A stretch of DNA of 64,000 bases from Halomicrobium zhouii (GTDB taxonomy: Archaea > Halobacteriota > Halobacteria > Halobacteriales > Haloarculaceae). Positions 9,511 through 18,048 of this stretch are shown here, one piece after another. Position numbers and translations under genes: made by a program. A model generated the notes under the pieces. The model saw only the letters and a program-made list of their open reading frames with translations, was not told where the DNA came from and did not search any database. Within the stretch, counting starts at the first letter, position 1; every line of letters starts with the position of its first letter. The stretch lies in the NCBI RefSeq assembly GCF_900114435.1, contig NZ_FOZK01000002.1:1239889-1303888 (forward strand). Direction: 5' to 3'.

Positions 9511-10641
9511 GTGACAACGCTGGTGGTCTGTATCGACCGGGGCGGGGAGTTTCCCGCCGACGCCTCCCTGCCGATCGACGGTCGGGATGCCGTCGAATCC
9601 CTCGTCACCGAGGTCGGCGTCGACGACCCGGAAGACAGTCGCGTCAACACGATGCTCGAGGGGCTTCGTGTGGCCCGCGACCTCGAAGCCGACGGCGACG
9701 ACCCGGTGGTCGCGGTGCTCGGCGACCGCGGCGACGGCGTCAGCGCCGACCGGAGCGTCGCTCGCCAGGCCGACGAGCTCATCGAGCAGTACGAGCCGGA
9801 TTCGGCCGTCGTCGTCGTCGACAGCGCCGAGGACGAGCGACTCGTCCCTATCATCGAGAGCCGCCTCCGCGTCGACGCCGTCGACCGCGTCGTCGTCCGC
9901 CAGGCCCGGGACCTCGAATCGACGTACTACCTGCTCAAGCAGTTCCTCGCCGACGAGGAGCTCCGAAAGACGGTGCTGGTCCCCCTCGGCGTCGCCCTCA
10001 TCGCGTTCCCCATCCTGTTGCTCATCGGTGACAACCCCGCTTTCGCCATCGGCGCCATCACGGCCGCCGTCGGCGGCTTCCTCATCTACAAGGGGCTCGG
10101 TATCGACGAGTACCTCTCGCGGCTCCCCGGCGAAATCCAGGAGGCGCTGTACTCCGGCCAGGTGTCGCTGGTCACCTACGTCGTCGCGGTGGGGCTCACC
10201 CTCGTCGGCGCCTTCGTCGGCTTCCTCGCCGTCTCGGACGTCGACCACGCGAACACGTTCCTGCTCGTCAACCACTTCGTGTTCAGCGCCGTCCCGTGGC
10301 TCACCGCGGCCGCGCTGGCCGCCTCGACCGGTCGACTGCTCGACGAACTCATCCAGCGCGAGGGTGTCCGGTCGGCCTACGTCAACCTCCCCTTCGGTGC
10401 GGTCGCTGTCGGCCTGCTGGCCCGTGGCTTCTCGGCGTACTTCCTCGAACGCGGCGGCGTCTTCGAGCGGTTCCGCGTCGGCCGCATCGACTACGCGATG
10501 GTGGAGATCGAGCCCTTCGCGCTGGAACCGGGGACCCGCCTCGCGCTGTTCATCCTAGCGAGCATCCTCATCAGCCTCGTCGGCGTCCGCTTCTCGACGT
10601 ACTTCAACCAGACGACCATCGAGGAAGAACTGGTAGATTGA
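9511..10641 (+). CDS. DUF373 family membrane protein
   Basis: A 376-residue integral membrane protein of the archaeal DUF373 family. Residues 1-150 are a soluble Rossmann-like region starting TTLVVCIDRGGEF with repeated acidic loops (VLGDRGDGV, VVVVDSAEDERL). From about 155 onward there are multiple hydrophobic segments, including LVPLGVALIAFPILLLIGD and a last one at LALFILASILISLVGV. The function is unknown; the N-terminal domain could bind a nucleotide, which is inference. The GTG start follows a well-placed TATA box. The downstream dph6 gene is 46 bases away on the same strand. Confidence 0.85.
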   Translation: MTTLVVCIDRGGEFPADASLPIDGRDAVESLVTEVGVDDPEDSRVNTMLEGLRVARDLEADGDDPVVAVLGDRGDGVSADRSVARQADELIEQYEPDSAVVVVDSAEDERLVPIIESRLRVDAVDRVVVRQARDLESTYYLLKQFLADEELRKTVLVPLGVALIAFPILLLIGDNPAFAIGAITAAVGGFLIYKGLGIDEYLSRLPGEIQEALYSGQVSLVTYVVAVGLTLVGAFVGFLAVSDVDHANTFLLVNHFVFSAVPWLTAAALAASTGRLLDELIQREGVRSAYVNLPFGAVAVGLLARGFSAYFLERGGVFERFRVGRIDYAMVEIEPFALEPGTRLALFILASILISLVGVRFSTYFNQTTIEEELVD

Positions 10642-10687
10642 ACTCCGAATCCACATCGATTTATCCGTCGAAGCGGAAGCACTCCTC

Positions 10688-11404
10688 ATGACCGGCGCGT
10701 GGGTGAGCCTGTTCTCCGGCGGCAAGGACTCCTCGTGGGCGCTCTACCGCGCTCTCGAACGTGACCTCCCCGTCGAGCGACTCGTCACCGTCCATCCAGA
10801 GGGCGACTCGTACATGTATCACGTCCCCGCCACGGACCTGGCGACGCTCGCCGCGGAGAGCATCGGAATCCCGCTCCTCGAGGTCGAACCGGACGACTTC
10901 GGCGCCGACGACGTCCCCGACTCCGGCGTGCAGGGCGACAGCGAACTCGAACCCCTAGAGGCGGCGCTCGAAGCCCTCGACGACGAACTGGACGGCGGCG
11001 TCGCCGGCCTCACCGCCGGCGCCGTCGAGAGCGAGTACCAGACCTCCCGCATCGAGGGGATGGCCGACCGCCTCGACGCCGAACTGTTCGCCCCGCTCTG
11101 GCAGCGCGACCCGCGCGAACTCGCCGACGAGATGCTCGACGCCGGCTTCGAGATCAAGATAATCCAGGTCGCGGCCCACGGACTGGACGAGTCCTGGCTC
11201 GGCCGTACGCTCGACGCCGACGCGCTGGACGAACTGGAGACCCTCAACGACGACTACGGGGTCCACATTCTGGGCGAAGGCGGCGAGTTCGAGACGCTCG
11301 TGACCGACGGGCCGCACATGGACCGACCGATCCGGCTGGAGTACGAGACGGAGTGGGACGGCACTCGAGGATCTATCCGAATCGAGGACGCCTGGCTGGA
11401 CTGA
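10688..11404 (+). CDS. dph6: Diphthine--ammonia ligase (Dph6-type ATP pyrophosphatase)
   Basis: A 238-residue ATP-PPase that carries out the last step of diphthamide synthesis on elongation factor 2, amidating diphthine with ammonia and ATP. The PP-loop SGGKDSS is at residues 10-16. Further family blocks are SYMYHVPATDL, GAVESEYQTSRIE (SEYQ region), LAPLW-like FAPLWQRD, and GEGGEFETLVTDGP near the C-terminus. Length and motif order are those of single-domain archaeal Dph6. ATG 10688. Confidence 0.92.
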   Translation: MTGAWVSLFSGGKDSSWALYRALERDLPVERLVTVHPEGDSYMYHVPATDLATLAAESIGIPLLEVEPDDFGADDVPDSGVQGDSELEPLEAALEALDDELDGGVAGLTAGAVESEYQTSRIEGMADRLDAELFAPLWQRDPRELADEMLDAGFEIKIIQVAAHGLDESWLGRTLDADALDELETLNDDYGVHILGEGGEFETLVTDGPHMDRPIRLEYETEWDGTRGSIRIEDAWLD

Positions 11405-11413
11405 CGCAACAGC

Positions 11414-11797
11414 CTACCGATTACTCTCCCGTTCGGCTATCCAGTCGAGCACCGGCCGGAGTCGCTCGCCCAGTTCGCGCCCGTCGTCGGTGAGTTCGTA
11501 CTCGACGCGTGGCGGAATCTCGTCGTACCGTTCGCGAGTCAGCAGTCCCTCCGTCTCGAGTTCGTCGAGCCTGGTCGACAGCGTCGAGGTGCTGGCGTCC
11601 GGGAGATGCTCTTCCAGCAGTCCGAACCGGACCGGTTCGTGGTGCGCGACGACGCAGACGAGGTCCAGAGCGTACTTCCGCCCGAGGACGTCGATCAGGT
11701 CAGTCGCGAGGCAGTGGCAGGGCGGTTCGTCGGCGTCACAGCAGATCTGGCTCATGAGTTCGTCTCCGTGGAGTTCCTTCGGTACTTCGGAGTTCAC
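11414..11797 (-). CDS. HxlR-family winged-helix regulator with N-terminal Cys cluster
   Basis: A 127-residue winged helix-turn-helix regulator. The HxlR pattern is clear: DVLGRKYALDLVCVV, then STSTLSTRLDELETEGLL as recognition helix and turn, and RVEYELTDDGRELGERL as the wing and last helix. Four cysteines sit ahead of the domain (Cys19, Cys20, Cys27, Cys29 from the first start), which suggests thiol- or metal-based sensing; that is inference. The start is GTG 11797; ATG 11755 is an alternative that keeps all four cysteines. It is divergent from the MerB-like gene with only 34 bases between, so the two probably share control. Confidence 0.85.
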   Translation of the reverse strand: MNSEVPKELHGDELMSQICCDADEPPCHCLATDLIDVLGRKYALDLVCVVAHHEPVRFGLLEEHLPDASTSTLSTRLDELETEGLLTRERYDEIPPRVEYELTDDGRELGERLRPVLDWIAERESNR

Positions 11798-11800
11798 AGC

Positions 11801-11807
11801 TTAATAA
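11801..11807 (+). promoter_or_regulatory. TATA box for MerB-like gene, inside shared 34-base spacer
   Basis: TTAATAA ends 25 bases before ATG 11832, as expected for a leaderless transcript. On the other strand, TTTACTTTGA at about 11824-11815 is similarly placed for the HxlR gene start at 11797. Two opposing core promoters therefore overlap, so one bound regulator could block both. Confidence 0.55.
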
Positions 11808-11831
11808 CTTCGCATTTCAAAGTAAAGGCGC

Positions 11832-12446
11832 ATGTCGACAGAACGCTTCGACGGCGATAGCATCGGACCGCGACTGGATCTGGCGACCCTGACCATCCCG
11901 GCTCACGTCGGCGACCGCCTCGCCGCGCTCCACGACGCCGACGGCCGTATCGACACCGGTGCCGAGTGGGTCGAGGCCATCCGGGCCGCGAGCGAGCGGA
12001 CGCGCGGCGAACCGCCCACGGAAGACGACCTCTGCTACGTCGACGACGGCGACCACAGCGTCGAGATTGCGGACGAGACCGAATCGTTCGTCTGCGTCCT
12101 CGACCCGCTCGCCGTCCCGTTCCTTCGTGGGGAGCCGGGGACCATCCGGTCGAAGACGCCCGAAGACGGCGAATCGATCACCATCGACGTCGAGAACGAC
12201 GGCGTGACCGTCGATACGGCGGCCGCCGTCCTCTCGATCGGCGTCTCACGCGACGCCAGTGGAGAGGGGGCATCGCGCCAGGAGGATATATACACGGAGA
12301 CGTGCCCGTACATCCACGCGTTCGCGTCGGTCGAGGAGTACGAGCGGTGGGCGGACGGCGTCGATGCCGCCACGACGAGCGTCCCGGTGGAGACGGGCGT
12401 CGCTATCGCTCGCGAGCTTTCGAGAGAACTGTTCGAGTCCAACTAG
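11832..12446 (+). CDS. MerB-like (alkylmercury lyase family) protein
   Basis: A 204-residue protein whose C-terminal two thirds resemble organomercurial lyase MerB, which cleaves carbon-mercury bonds. The MerB catalytic set appears conserved: Cys88 and Asp91 in FVCVLDPLAVPFL (the Cys96/Asp99 pair of the known enzyme) and Cys158 in ETCPYIHAFAS (Cys159). The following VEEYERWADG and GVAIARELSREL also match the MerB tail. Residues 1-60 form a small helical lead. No merA, merP or merT is nearby, so true mercury resistance is unproven. Other substrates (organotin, organoarsenic, or a regulatory thiol role) remain possible. Confidence 0.72.
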   Translation: MSTERFDGDSIGPRLDLATLTIPAHVGDRLAALHDADGRIDTGAEWVEAIRAASERTRGEPPTEDDLCYVDDGDHSVEIADETESFVCVLDPLAVPFLRGEPGTIRSKTPEDGESITIDVENDGVTVDTAAAVLSIGVSRDASGEGASRQEDIYTETCPYIHAFASVEEYERWADGVDAATTSVPVETGVAIARELSRELFESN

Positions 12447-12467
12447 TCGACGAGAGAAGACCGGGGG

Positions 12468-13436
12468 CTACGCTCCGTTCGTGATCTGCGTGTGTGCCCC
12501 GATGAGCGCGCCCGAGAGGTCGAGACTCTCGACGCGCGTCTCGCGGTCGATGATGGACTCGCGGATGTCGCAGTCGCGGATGGTCGTCTCGGGGAAGATG
12601 ACTGCCCGGTCGAGGTTCGAGTTGACGACTTCGGCGCCGTCCAGGACGTGGACGTTGTCGCCGAGCGTGGTATCCTCGATGGTCGCCGAGTCGGCGACGA
12701 AGTTGTCGCCCTGGAGCTGCCACGAGACGGCCTCGAGGTAGCTGTCCGGTGTGCCGATGTCGAACCAGGCCTCGTCGAAGGTGAAGGCGTCGACCTCGCC
12801 GTCGTCGACGAGCCACTGGATGAACCAGCCGGGTTCGTCCGGGTTGTTGCCCCCCTGGAGGTACTCGTCGAACCGGACTTCCTCGGCGGGGAAGGCGTAG
12901 CAGGCGATGGAGACCAGCGTGCTGTTGGGCTCGTCGGGCTTCTCCTGGAAGTCGACCACCTCGTCGCCGTCGAGTTCGACCAGTCCGTAGGACTTGGCTT
13001 TCTCGCGCGATCCGACGTCGTAGGCGGCCAGCGTGGTCGCGCCCTTCTCCTCGAAGAAGTCCAGAAAGTCCGTGACGTCGAAGCTGATGAGGTTGTCGCC
13101 GGCGATGACGAGGAGGTCCTCGTCCTCGATGCCCTCGCGCTCGACGAGCTGGGCGAGCGCGCCGACGACGCCGAACTTCTCGTCTTCCTCGGTCGTGTCC
13201 TCGACGCTGATGGTCGGTTTCTCGAACGCCGACTCGGCGAGGTGGGTCTCGAAGTCCTCGGCGAAGCGCTCGTTCGTGCTCAGGTACACCTCGTCGATAC
13301 GCTCGTCCGCTTCCAGCTCCCCGAGGATCCGGTCGATGACCGTCGATTCGCCGACCGGAAGCAACATCTTCGGTCGGTTCTTCGTGACGGGCCACAGCCG
13401 CGTCGCGTACCCCCCGGCGAGGACGACAGCTTCCAT
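12468..13436 (-). CDS. Sugar-phosphate nucleotidyltransferase (glucose-1-P thymidylyl/uridylyltransferase-like)
   Basis: A 322-residue enzyme making NDP-sugars from NTP and sugar-1-phosphate, feeding S-layer or lipid glycosylation and polysaccharide. The signature LAGGYATRLWPVTKNRPK is at residues 6-23 with the catalytic Lys23. The substrate-site VIAGDNLISFDVTDF and FDIGTPDSY blocks follow. From about 245 on, hexapeptide (left-handed beta-helix) repeats appear (ATIEDTTLGDNVHVLDGAEV, NSNLDRAVIFPETTIRDCDI), as in regulated or acetyltransferase-like members. Sugar specificity is not visible. ATG 13436. Confidence 0.88.
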   Translation of the reverse strand: MEAVVLAGGYATRLWPVTKNRPKMLLPVGESTVIDRILGELEADERIDEVYLSTNERFAEDFETHLAESAFEKPTISVEDTTEEDEKFGVVGALAQLVEREGIEDEDLLVIAGDNLISFDVTDFLDFFEEKGATTLAAYDVGSREKAKSYGLVELDGDEVVDFQEKPDEPNSTLVSIACYAFPAEEVRFDEYLQGGNNPDEPGWFIQWLVDDGEVDAFTFDEAWFDIGTPDSYLEAVSWQLQGDNFVADSATIEDTTLGDNVHVLDGAEVVNSNLDRAVIFPETTIRDCDIRESIIDRETRVESLDLSGALIGAHTQITNGA

Positions 13437-13538
13437 ATCTACACCGACTAGCGTCGGATGTAAGTCCTTTTCCGTTGCAGGTGCGGCTTTCCGGTGCTCG
13501 CGGGCGGTCAGTCCAGATTGCGAGCGGAATTTCGGTGG

Positions 13539-14249
13539 CTAAAACTCCTCGACGTGTGGCCGCAGGTCCAGTTCCAGCGTCCACGCCGAGCGGTCCTGCT
13601 CGACGAGGTGCCAGTACTCCTCGGCGATCGCGTCCGGGTCGAGGAAGGCCTCCTCGGGCCGGTCGCCCGCCCGTTCCGCCGCGCCGGGCGTCAGAATCTG
13701 GCCGTCGACGACGACGTGTGCGACGTGAATCCCGTCGGGGCCCAGTTCGCGAGCCATGGACTCGGCCATCCCGCGGACGGCGAACTTCGCCGCGGAGAAG
13801 CCGATGGCGCCGTCCTTTCCGCGAACCGACGACGTGGCGCCGGTGAAGATAATCGTCCCGCCCTCCGCCGCGAGCATGTCCTCGACGGCTTCCTGGGAGC
13901 AGTGGAGAGCGCCGCGTGGCCCGACGTCGAGCGCCGTCTCGAACTCCGCGTCGCCGACCGCCCGGAGCCCCTTCCAGGGCGCGGCGCTGGCGTTGTAAAC
14001 GAGCACGTCGACGGCGCCGAACGCGTCCCTGACGCGGTCGAAGCCCGCGGCGATCTGGTTCGGGTCGGCGAGGTCGGTCGGGACCGCGAGGCCGTCCCCC
14101 GCAGTCTCACCGAGTTCGTCCGCGAGACCCTCGATGTACTCCGATGAGCGGGCGAACAGCCCGACCTCGCACCCCTCCGCCGCGAACGTTCGCGCGACCG
14201 ACTCACCGAGTCCCGGACCGACGCCGGCGACGACAGCAGTACGTACCAT
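13539..14249 (-). CDS. SDR-family protein lacking the catalytic Tyr
   Basis: A 236-residue short-chain dehydrogenase-like protein. The NAD(P) motif GVGPGLG is at residues 9-15. VLVYNASAAPWKG replaces the usual NNAG, and SSVRGKDG holds the Ser region. The active-site YxxxK is FSAAK at 151-155, so Tyr is Phe while Lys is kept. Such members often have non-standard activity or a structural/regulatory role; the consequence here is inference. The start is ATG 14249. It ends about 100 bases before the nucleotidyltransferase start on the same strand. Confidence 0.82.
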   Translation of the reverse strand: MVRTAVVAGVGPGLGESVARTFAAEGCEVGLFARSSEYIEGLADELGETAGDGLAVPTDLADPNQIAAGFDRVRDAFGAVDVLVYNASAAPWKGLRAVGDAEFETALDVGPRGALHCSQEAVEDMLAAEGGTIIFTGATSSVRGKDGAIGFSAAKFAVRGMAESMARELGPDGIHVAHVVVDGQILTPGAAERAGDRPEEAFLDPDAIAEEYWHLVEQDRSAWTLELDLRPHVEEF

Positions 14250-14336
14250 GGGGCGTACTCCGCGTTCGGGTCCGAAAAACCTGCGTAGTCGGTCACGCTG
14301 TCCCGGATGGTCCCGACGGGGACGGCGCGGACGGCG

Positions 14337-14726
14337 TCAGTGCTCGACGTACTCGACGAGGACGCCGCCGGTCGAAGAGGGGTGGAGGAAGGCGACGTCG
14401 TGGCCCCAGGCGCCCTGGCGCGGTTCATCGTCGATGCGGTCGACGCCGGCCTCGCGAGCGACGTCCAGTGCCGCCTCGATATCGTCCGTCTCCAGGGCCA
14501 CGTGGTGGATGCCGGGGCCGCTCCGTTCGAGGTACGCTGAGACTGGGCCGTCGGCGTCCGCGACTGGTTCCAGCAACTCGAAGTAGCCGTTCCCGAGGTC
14601 GAGGAATGTCACCGATAGCTCGCCGAACGTCTCCTCGTGGGCGACCGGCGCGTCGAACAGGCCGCCGTACAGGTCGACGAGGGCGGCCGCGTCGTCCGTC
14701 GCGATGCCCGCGTGGTCGAATCTCAT
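14337..14726 (-). CDS. mce: Methylmalonyl-CoA epimerase
   Basis: A 129-residue vicinal-oxygen-chelate protein interconverting (S)- and (R)-methylmalonyl-CoA. Expected metal ligands are His5, Glu50 (NGYFELLEP), His75 (PGIHHVALE) and Glu125. The length is normal. Its ATG overlaps the stop of the mutase large-subunit gene (ATGA), so the two consecutive pathway enzymes are cotranslated. This fits propionate/odd-chain or methylaspartate-type carbon metabolism. Confidence 0.94.
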   Translation of the reverse strand: MRFDHAGIATDDAAALVDLYGGLFDAPVAHEETFGELSVTFLDLGNGYFELLEPVADADGPVSAYLERSGPGIHHVALETDDIEAALDVAREAGVDRIDDEPRQGAWGHDVAFLHPSSTGGVLVEYVEH

Positions 14727-16405
14727 AGGGCCGACCCCGGCTGGTACTCGCCGAACACGTCGCGGAGGACGTCACAGCACTCGCCCGTCGTCGCGTACAC
14801 CTTGACGGCATCGACGAGGTACGGCATGAGGTTCTCGTCGCTCTCTGCCGCTTCCCGGAGCGCGTCGAGTTTCGCCTCCACGGCCTCGTCGTCCCGTTCC
14901 TCGCGTATCGACGCGAGCCGCTCGCGCTGGCGTTCCTCCTGGCTCTGGTCGACCTCGTCGATGTCGACGGCTTCCTCCTCGTCGACGGTGTACTCGTTGA
15001 CGCCGACGATGATGCGCTCGCCCTCCTCCTGTTCGCGCTGGCGCTCGAAGGCGACGTCCTGGATCTGGCGCTGGACCCACTGGTCCTGGATGGCCTGGGT
15101 CATCCCGCCGCGCTCGTCCACCTCGGCCATTATCTCTCTGGCCTCGGCCTCCACGTCGTCGGTGAGCGACTCGACGTAGTAGCTCCCGCCGAGCGGGTCG
15201 ACGGTGTCGGCGACGCCGGACTCGTGGGCGAGGATCTGCTGGGTGCGGAGGGCCGTCCGGACACTCTGCTCGGTGGGGAGCCCCACGGCCTCGTCCTTCC
15301 CGTTGGTGTGGAGGCTCTGGGTCCCCCCGAGGACCGCCGCCAGCGCCTGGTAAGCCACGCGAACGACGTTGTTCTCGACCTGCTGGGCGGTCAGCGTCGA
15401 CCCGGCGGTCTGTGTGTGAAACTTGAGTTGCTTGCTCTTGGGGTCCTCGGCGTCGAAGCGCTCGTCCATCAGGTCGGCCCACAGGCGGCGGGCGGCCCGG
15501 AACTTCGCCACTTCCTCCAGGATGTTGTTGTACGACGCGAAGAAGAAGGAGAGCTGTGGCGCGAACTCGTCGACGTCGAGGCCCGCGTCGATGGCCGCCT
15601 CGACGTACTCGATGCCGTCGGCGAGGGTGAACGCTATCTCCTGGGCTGCCGTCGACCCGGCCTCGCGGATGTGGTAGCCCGAGATGGAGATAGTGTTGAA
15701 GTTCGGCACCTCCGCGGCGCAGAACTCGAAGATGTCCGTGATGATCCGCATCGACGGCTCCGGCGGGTAGATGTACGTGTTCCGGGCGATGTACTCCTTG
15801 AGCACGTCGTTCTGGATGGTGCCCCGGAGTTCCTCGCGGGGGACGCCCTGCTGGTCGCCGATGGCGACGTACATCGCCAGCAGGACGCTCGCCGGCGCGT
15901 TGATCGTCATCGACGTCGAGACGTCGTCGAGCGGGATGCCCTCGAACACGGTCTCCATGTCCCGCAGCGAGTCGATGGCGACCCCCGTTTTCCCCACCTC
16001 GCCGACCGCCAGCGCGTCGTCGGAGTCGTGTCCCATCTGCGTCGGCAGGTCGAACGCCATCGAGAGCCCGGTCTGGCCCTCGTCGAGCAGGTAGTTGAAT
16101 CGCTCGTTGGTCTCCCCGGCGGTCCCCATCCCGGCGTACTGGCGCATCGTCCAGAGGCGCCCGCGGTACCCCGTCGGGTAGACGCCACGCGTGTACGGTT
16201 CCTCGCCGGGGAAGCCCAGGTCGTCCTCGTAGTCCACGTTTGCAACGTCTTTGGGCGTATACAGCCGATCGACCTCCCGGCCTCTCGTGTCCGTCTCGAA
16301 CGTCTCGCGGCGCTCCCCGAACCGGTCTACCGTCGGCTGGACCTGCTCGGCCTCCCACTCCTCCCTGGCAGAGCGAATCTCGTCCAGCTCCTCCGGGTCG
16401 AACAT
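14723..16405 (-). CDS. mcmA1: Methylmalonyl-CoA mutase, catalytic (large) subunit
   Basis: A 560-residue catalytic subunit converting (R)-methylmalonyl-CoA to succinyl-CoA with adenosylcobalamin. Family blocks are [37 protein letters not shown] and [17 protein letters not shown]. The B12-binding domain is not part of this chain; it is encoded separately near 40.2-40.7 kb, the two-gene archaeal arrangement. The C-terminal 80 residues are a charged helical linker. ATG 16405, cotranslated with mce. MeaB, the GTPase guarding the mutase, is also in this window. Confidence 0.95.
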   Translation of the reverse strand: MFDPEELDEIRSAREEWEAEQVQPTVDRFGERRETFETDTRGREVDRLYTPKDVANVDYEDDLGFPGEEPYTRGVYPTGYRGRLWTMRQYAGMGTAGETNERFNYLLDEGQTGLSMAFDLPTQMGHDSDDALAVGEVGKTGVAIDSLRDMETVFEGIPLDDVSTSMTINAPASVLLAMYVAIGDQQGVPREELRGTIQNDVLKEYIARNTYIYPPEPSMRIITDIFEFCAAEVPNFNTISISGYHIREAGSTAAQEIAFTLADGIEYVEAAIDAGLDVDEFAPQLSFFFASYNNILEEVAKFRAARRLWADLMDERFDAEDPKSKQLKFHTQTAGSTLTAQQVENNVVRVAYQALAAVLGGTQSLHTNGKDEAVGLPTEQSVRTALRTQQILAHESGVADTVDPLGGSYYVESLTDDVEAEAREIMAEVDERGGMTQAIQDQWVQRQIQDVAFERQREQEEGERIIVGVNEYTVDEEEAVDIDEVDQSQEERQRERLASIREERDDEAVEAKLDALREAAESDENLMPYLVDAVKVYATTGECCDVLRDVFGEYQPGSAL

Positions 16406-16460
16406 ACCGTGAGGTGCGTACGCAGTCCTTTAACCGTTACCGAAACTTGACGATTATTCA

Positions 16461-17216
16461 CTAGCGTTTTGCTCGTCGGTCGCCGGCCGGGTCGTCCAGC
16501 AGGTACCTGAACGCCCGGAGCGTATTCTCGCCCGCGTCGGTCAACTCGACGAGCTTCGACCGGCCGCGCTCCCGGACGGTGACGTAGCCGTTCTCCCGGA
16601 GCGGGTCGAGGACGTGGCTGTCGAGCAGCCGGTACTCGCTCTTCCGGTTGGCGGCGTCGTGGTCCGCGACGAACGACAGCCCGGCCTCCTTGCCGTACGT
16701 GATCAGGTCCCGCTTGCGCGCGCCGTCCTCCCGGGCGACGTAGTCCATCACGGCGACGTGCTGTGGGTCGGGACTCTCCATCGGATAGGTGGGAAGCTCG
16801 GTGACCGCCCGGATGCCCTCCGCCGTGTCGCTCTCGCTCTCGGCGGCGTACCGTTCGGCGCGGACGTAGTACGGCGTCGCGCCAGTGGCCATGCAGGCTA
16901 TCATCCCGCCGATGGCAGTGACCTTGCTGCCCGACGCGAGGTTGACGTAGACGTCGTGGTCGGAAAAGCGCGTAGCTAGTTCCGCCACTGTCCCGATCGA
17001 ATCGTAGAAGTCGAAGACGTCGCAGGCCACCGACTCGTGGTCGACGCCGCGCTGGTCCAGACGCTCGCGAACAGTCTCCGCGTAGGAGGGGTGGTCCGTC
17101 TCGTCGTCGTACTCGAGCAACACGACGCGGTCGGCCCGGAACCGCTCGGCGGCGAGGACGATGCGGTCGTTCTCGTAGCCCACCGGCATCAGGTGCACGC
17201 GCTCGGTGACGTCCAT
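16461..17216 (-). CDS. CARF-like / DUF6293 (HFX_2341-type) winged-helix regulator
   Basis: A 251-residue protein with an N-terminal Rossmann-like ligand domain (about 1-140) and a C-terminal winged helix (about 160-245). The N-terminal part opens VHLMPVGYENDRIVLAAERF and contains YVNLASGSKVTAIGGMIACM, which resembles the N-x-(S/T)-G-(S/T)-K strand-loop of CARF nucleotide-sensor domains. The C-terminal part has RKSEYRLLDSHVLDPLRENG then YVTVRERGRSKLVELTDAG, a typical wing. I recognise the whole as the haloarchaeal HFX_2341 family. The ligand is unknown. ATG 17216 was chosen over longer starts because it begins the conserved domain. A perfect 9-3-9 palindrome lies 34 bases upstream. Confidence 0.82.
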   Translation of the reverse strand: MDVTERVHLMPVGYENDRIVLAAERFRADRVVLLEYDDETDHPSYAETVRERLDQRGVDHESVACDVFDFYDSIGTVAELATRFSDHDVYVNLASGSKVTAIGGMIACMATGATPYYVRAERYAAESESDTAEGIRAVTELPTYPMESPDPQHVAVMDYVAREDGARKRDLITYGKEAGLSFVADHDAANRKSEYRLLDSHVLDPLRENGYVTVRERGRSKLVELTDAGENTLRAFRYLLDDPAGDRRAKR

Positions 17217-17249
17217 GGCGGGATGCTCCCGGGCCGACCTCAAAACTGT

Positions 17250-17270
17250 TGTGTCGACACGGTCGACACA
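17250..17270. promoter_or_regulatory. Candidate operator, perfect 9-3-9 palindrome
   Basis: TGTGTCGAC, three bases, then GTCGACACA: a perfect inverted repeat in the divergent region between the CARF-like regulator (start 17216) and the Nudix gene (start 17347). Its position just upstream of the regulator fits an autoregulatory site. An imperfect second copy lies at 17977-17997. Confidence 0.5.
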
Positions 17271-17346
17271 GTGCCCGCGACCGATCACCGGCGCGTGACG
17301 ATGGACCGACAGCTTCTTCGAACGGACGCGACTCCGTGTGGATCCG

Positions 17347-17970
17347 ATGCCCGAGGAGGTCAACCGCGAGACGGTCGAGCGCAGGCGGGACCGGCTTCTC
17401 GACGAGTACGGTGAGGTCCGCATCACCGAGGAGCGCGAGATCGTCGACGCCGAGAAGTTCCCCCAGCTCCGCGCGCTCTCACGTGATGGCTATACTGGCG
17501 GGGCGTACGCCTGGGTCGTCAGGCGGCCCGAACAGGCCGCAGCCCTGACCGAATCGATGCCCGACGAGGTGAACGAGGGCGCCGCCGTCCTGATGATCCT
17601 CGGTCGCGGCGGCGAACGGTGGGGGCTCGCTGGTGGCGGACGCGAGGACTGTGAGACGTACGAGGAGGCGGCGGTCCGTGAGGTCCACGAGGAGACCGGC
17701 GTCGACTGTGACCTGACGGATCTGTTCCTGATCCGCCACCGCGTCGCCACCTCCGACGGCGACCACGGGGAACGACTGCACACGCTCTCGGTGTTCTTCG
17801 ACGCCGAGTACAGCGGCGGACACGTCGAGATTCAGCCGGGCGAACTCAACGGCGCGGCGTGGTTCGAGAGACCGCCGGCGCGACTGTACCCGGAGAACGC
17901 CTATCGCGCGGCGGCGTTCTGGGACGACTTCGAGACCGACGGGGACCCACTGGCCGAGTACGGAGAGTGA
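17347..17970 (+). CDS. Nudix hydrolase
   Basis: A 207-residue hydrolase of nucleoside diphosphate-linked compounds. The complete Nudix box Gx5Ex7REUxEExGU is visible around residue 100: GGREDCE, TYEEAAV, REVHEETGV. An N-terminal helical region (about 1-60) precedes it. I used ATG 17347; GTG 17338 would add three residues. The substrate cannot be told. It lies between two copies of a candidate operator and divergent from the CARF-like regulator, so a role in nucleotide signalling is conceivable but unproven. Confidence 0.9.
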   Translation: MPEEVNRETVERRRDRLLDEYGEVRITEEREIVDAEKFPQLRALSRDGYTGGAYAWVVRRPEQAAALTESMPDEVNEGAAVLMILGRGGERWGLAGGGREDCETYEEAAVREVHEETGVDCDLTDLFLIRHRVATSDGDHGERLHTLSVFFDAEYSGGHVEIQPGELNGAAWFERPPARLYPENAYRAAAFWDDFETDGDPLAEYGE

Positions 17971-17976
17971 TCGCCC

Positions 17977-17997
17977 TGTGTTGACTGCGTCGACTGT
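17977..17997. promoter_or_regulatory. Imperfect second copy of 9-3-9 palindrome before glyA
   Basis: TGTGTTGAC, TGC, GTCGACTGT. The left half matches the 17250 site at 8 of 9 positions and the right half at 6 of 9. It lies about 50 bases before the SHMT start, in a T/G-rich spacer that also contains further CTGTGTTGAG-like half-sites. Confidence 0.35.
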
Positions 17998-18048
17998 GTC
18001 GTCTGTGTTGAGAGAGTAGCTTTGAGGCCCCCAGACGGCGTTGCTCAC

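Noticed and set aside
11414..12446. A complete mercury resistance (mer) operon
   Set aside because: No merA, merT or merP is visible, and the regulator is HxlR-type, so only the MerB-like and regulator calls are made.
16461..17216. Evidence of a CRISPR-Cas system from the CARF-like regulator
   Set aside because: No cas gene or repeat array is in the window.
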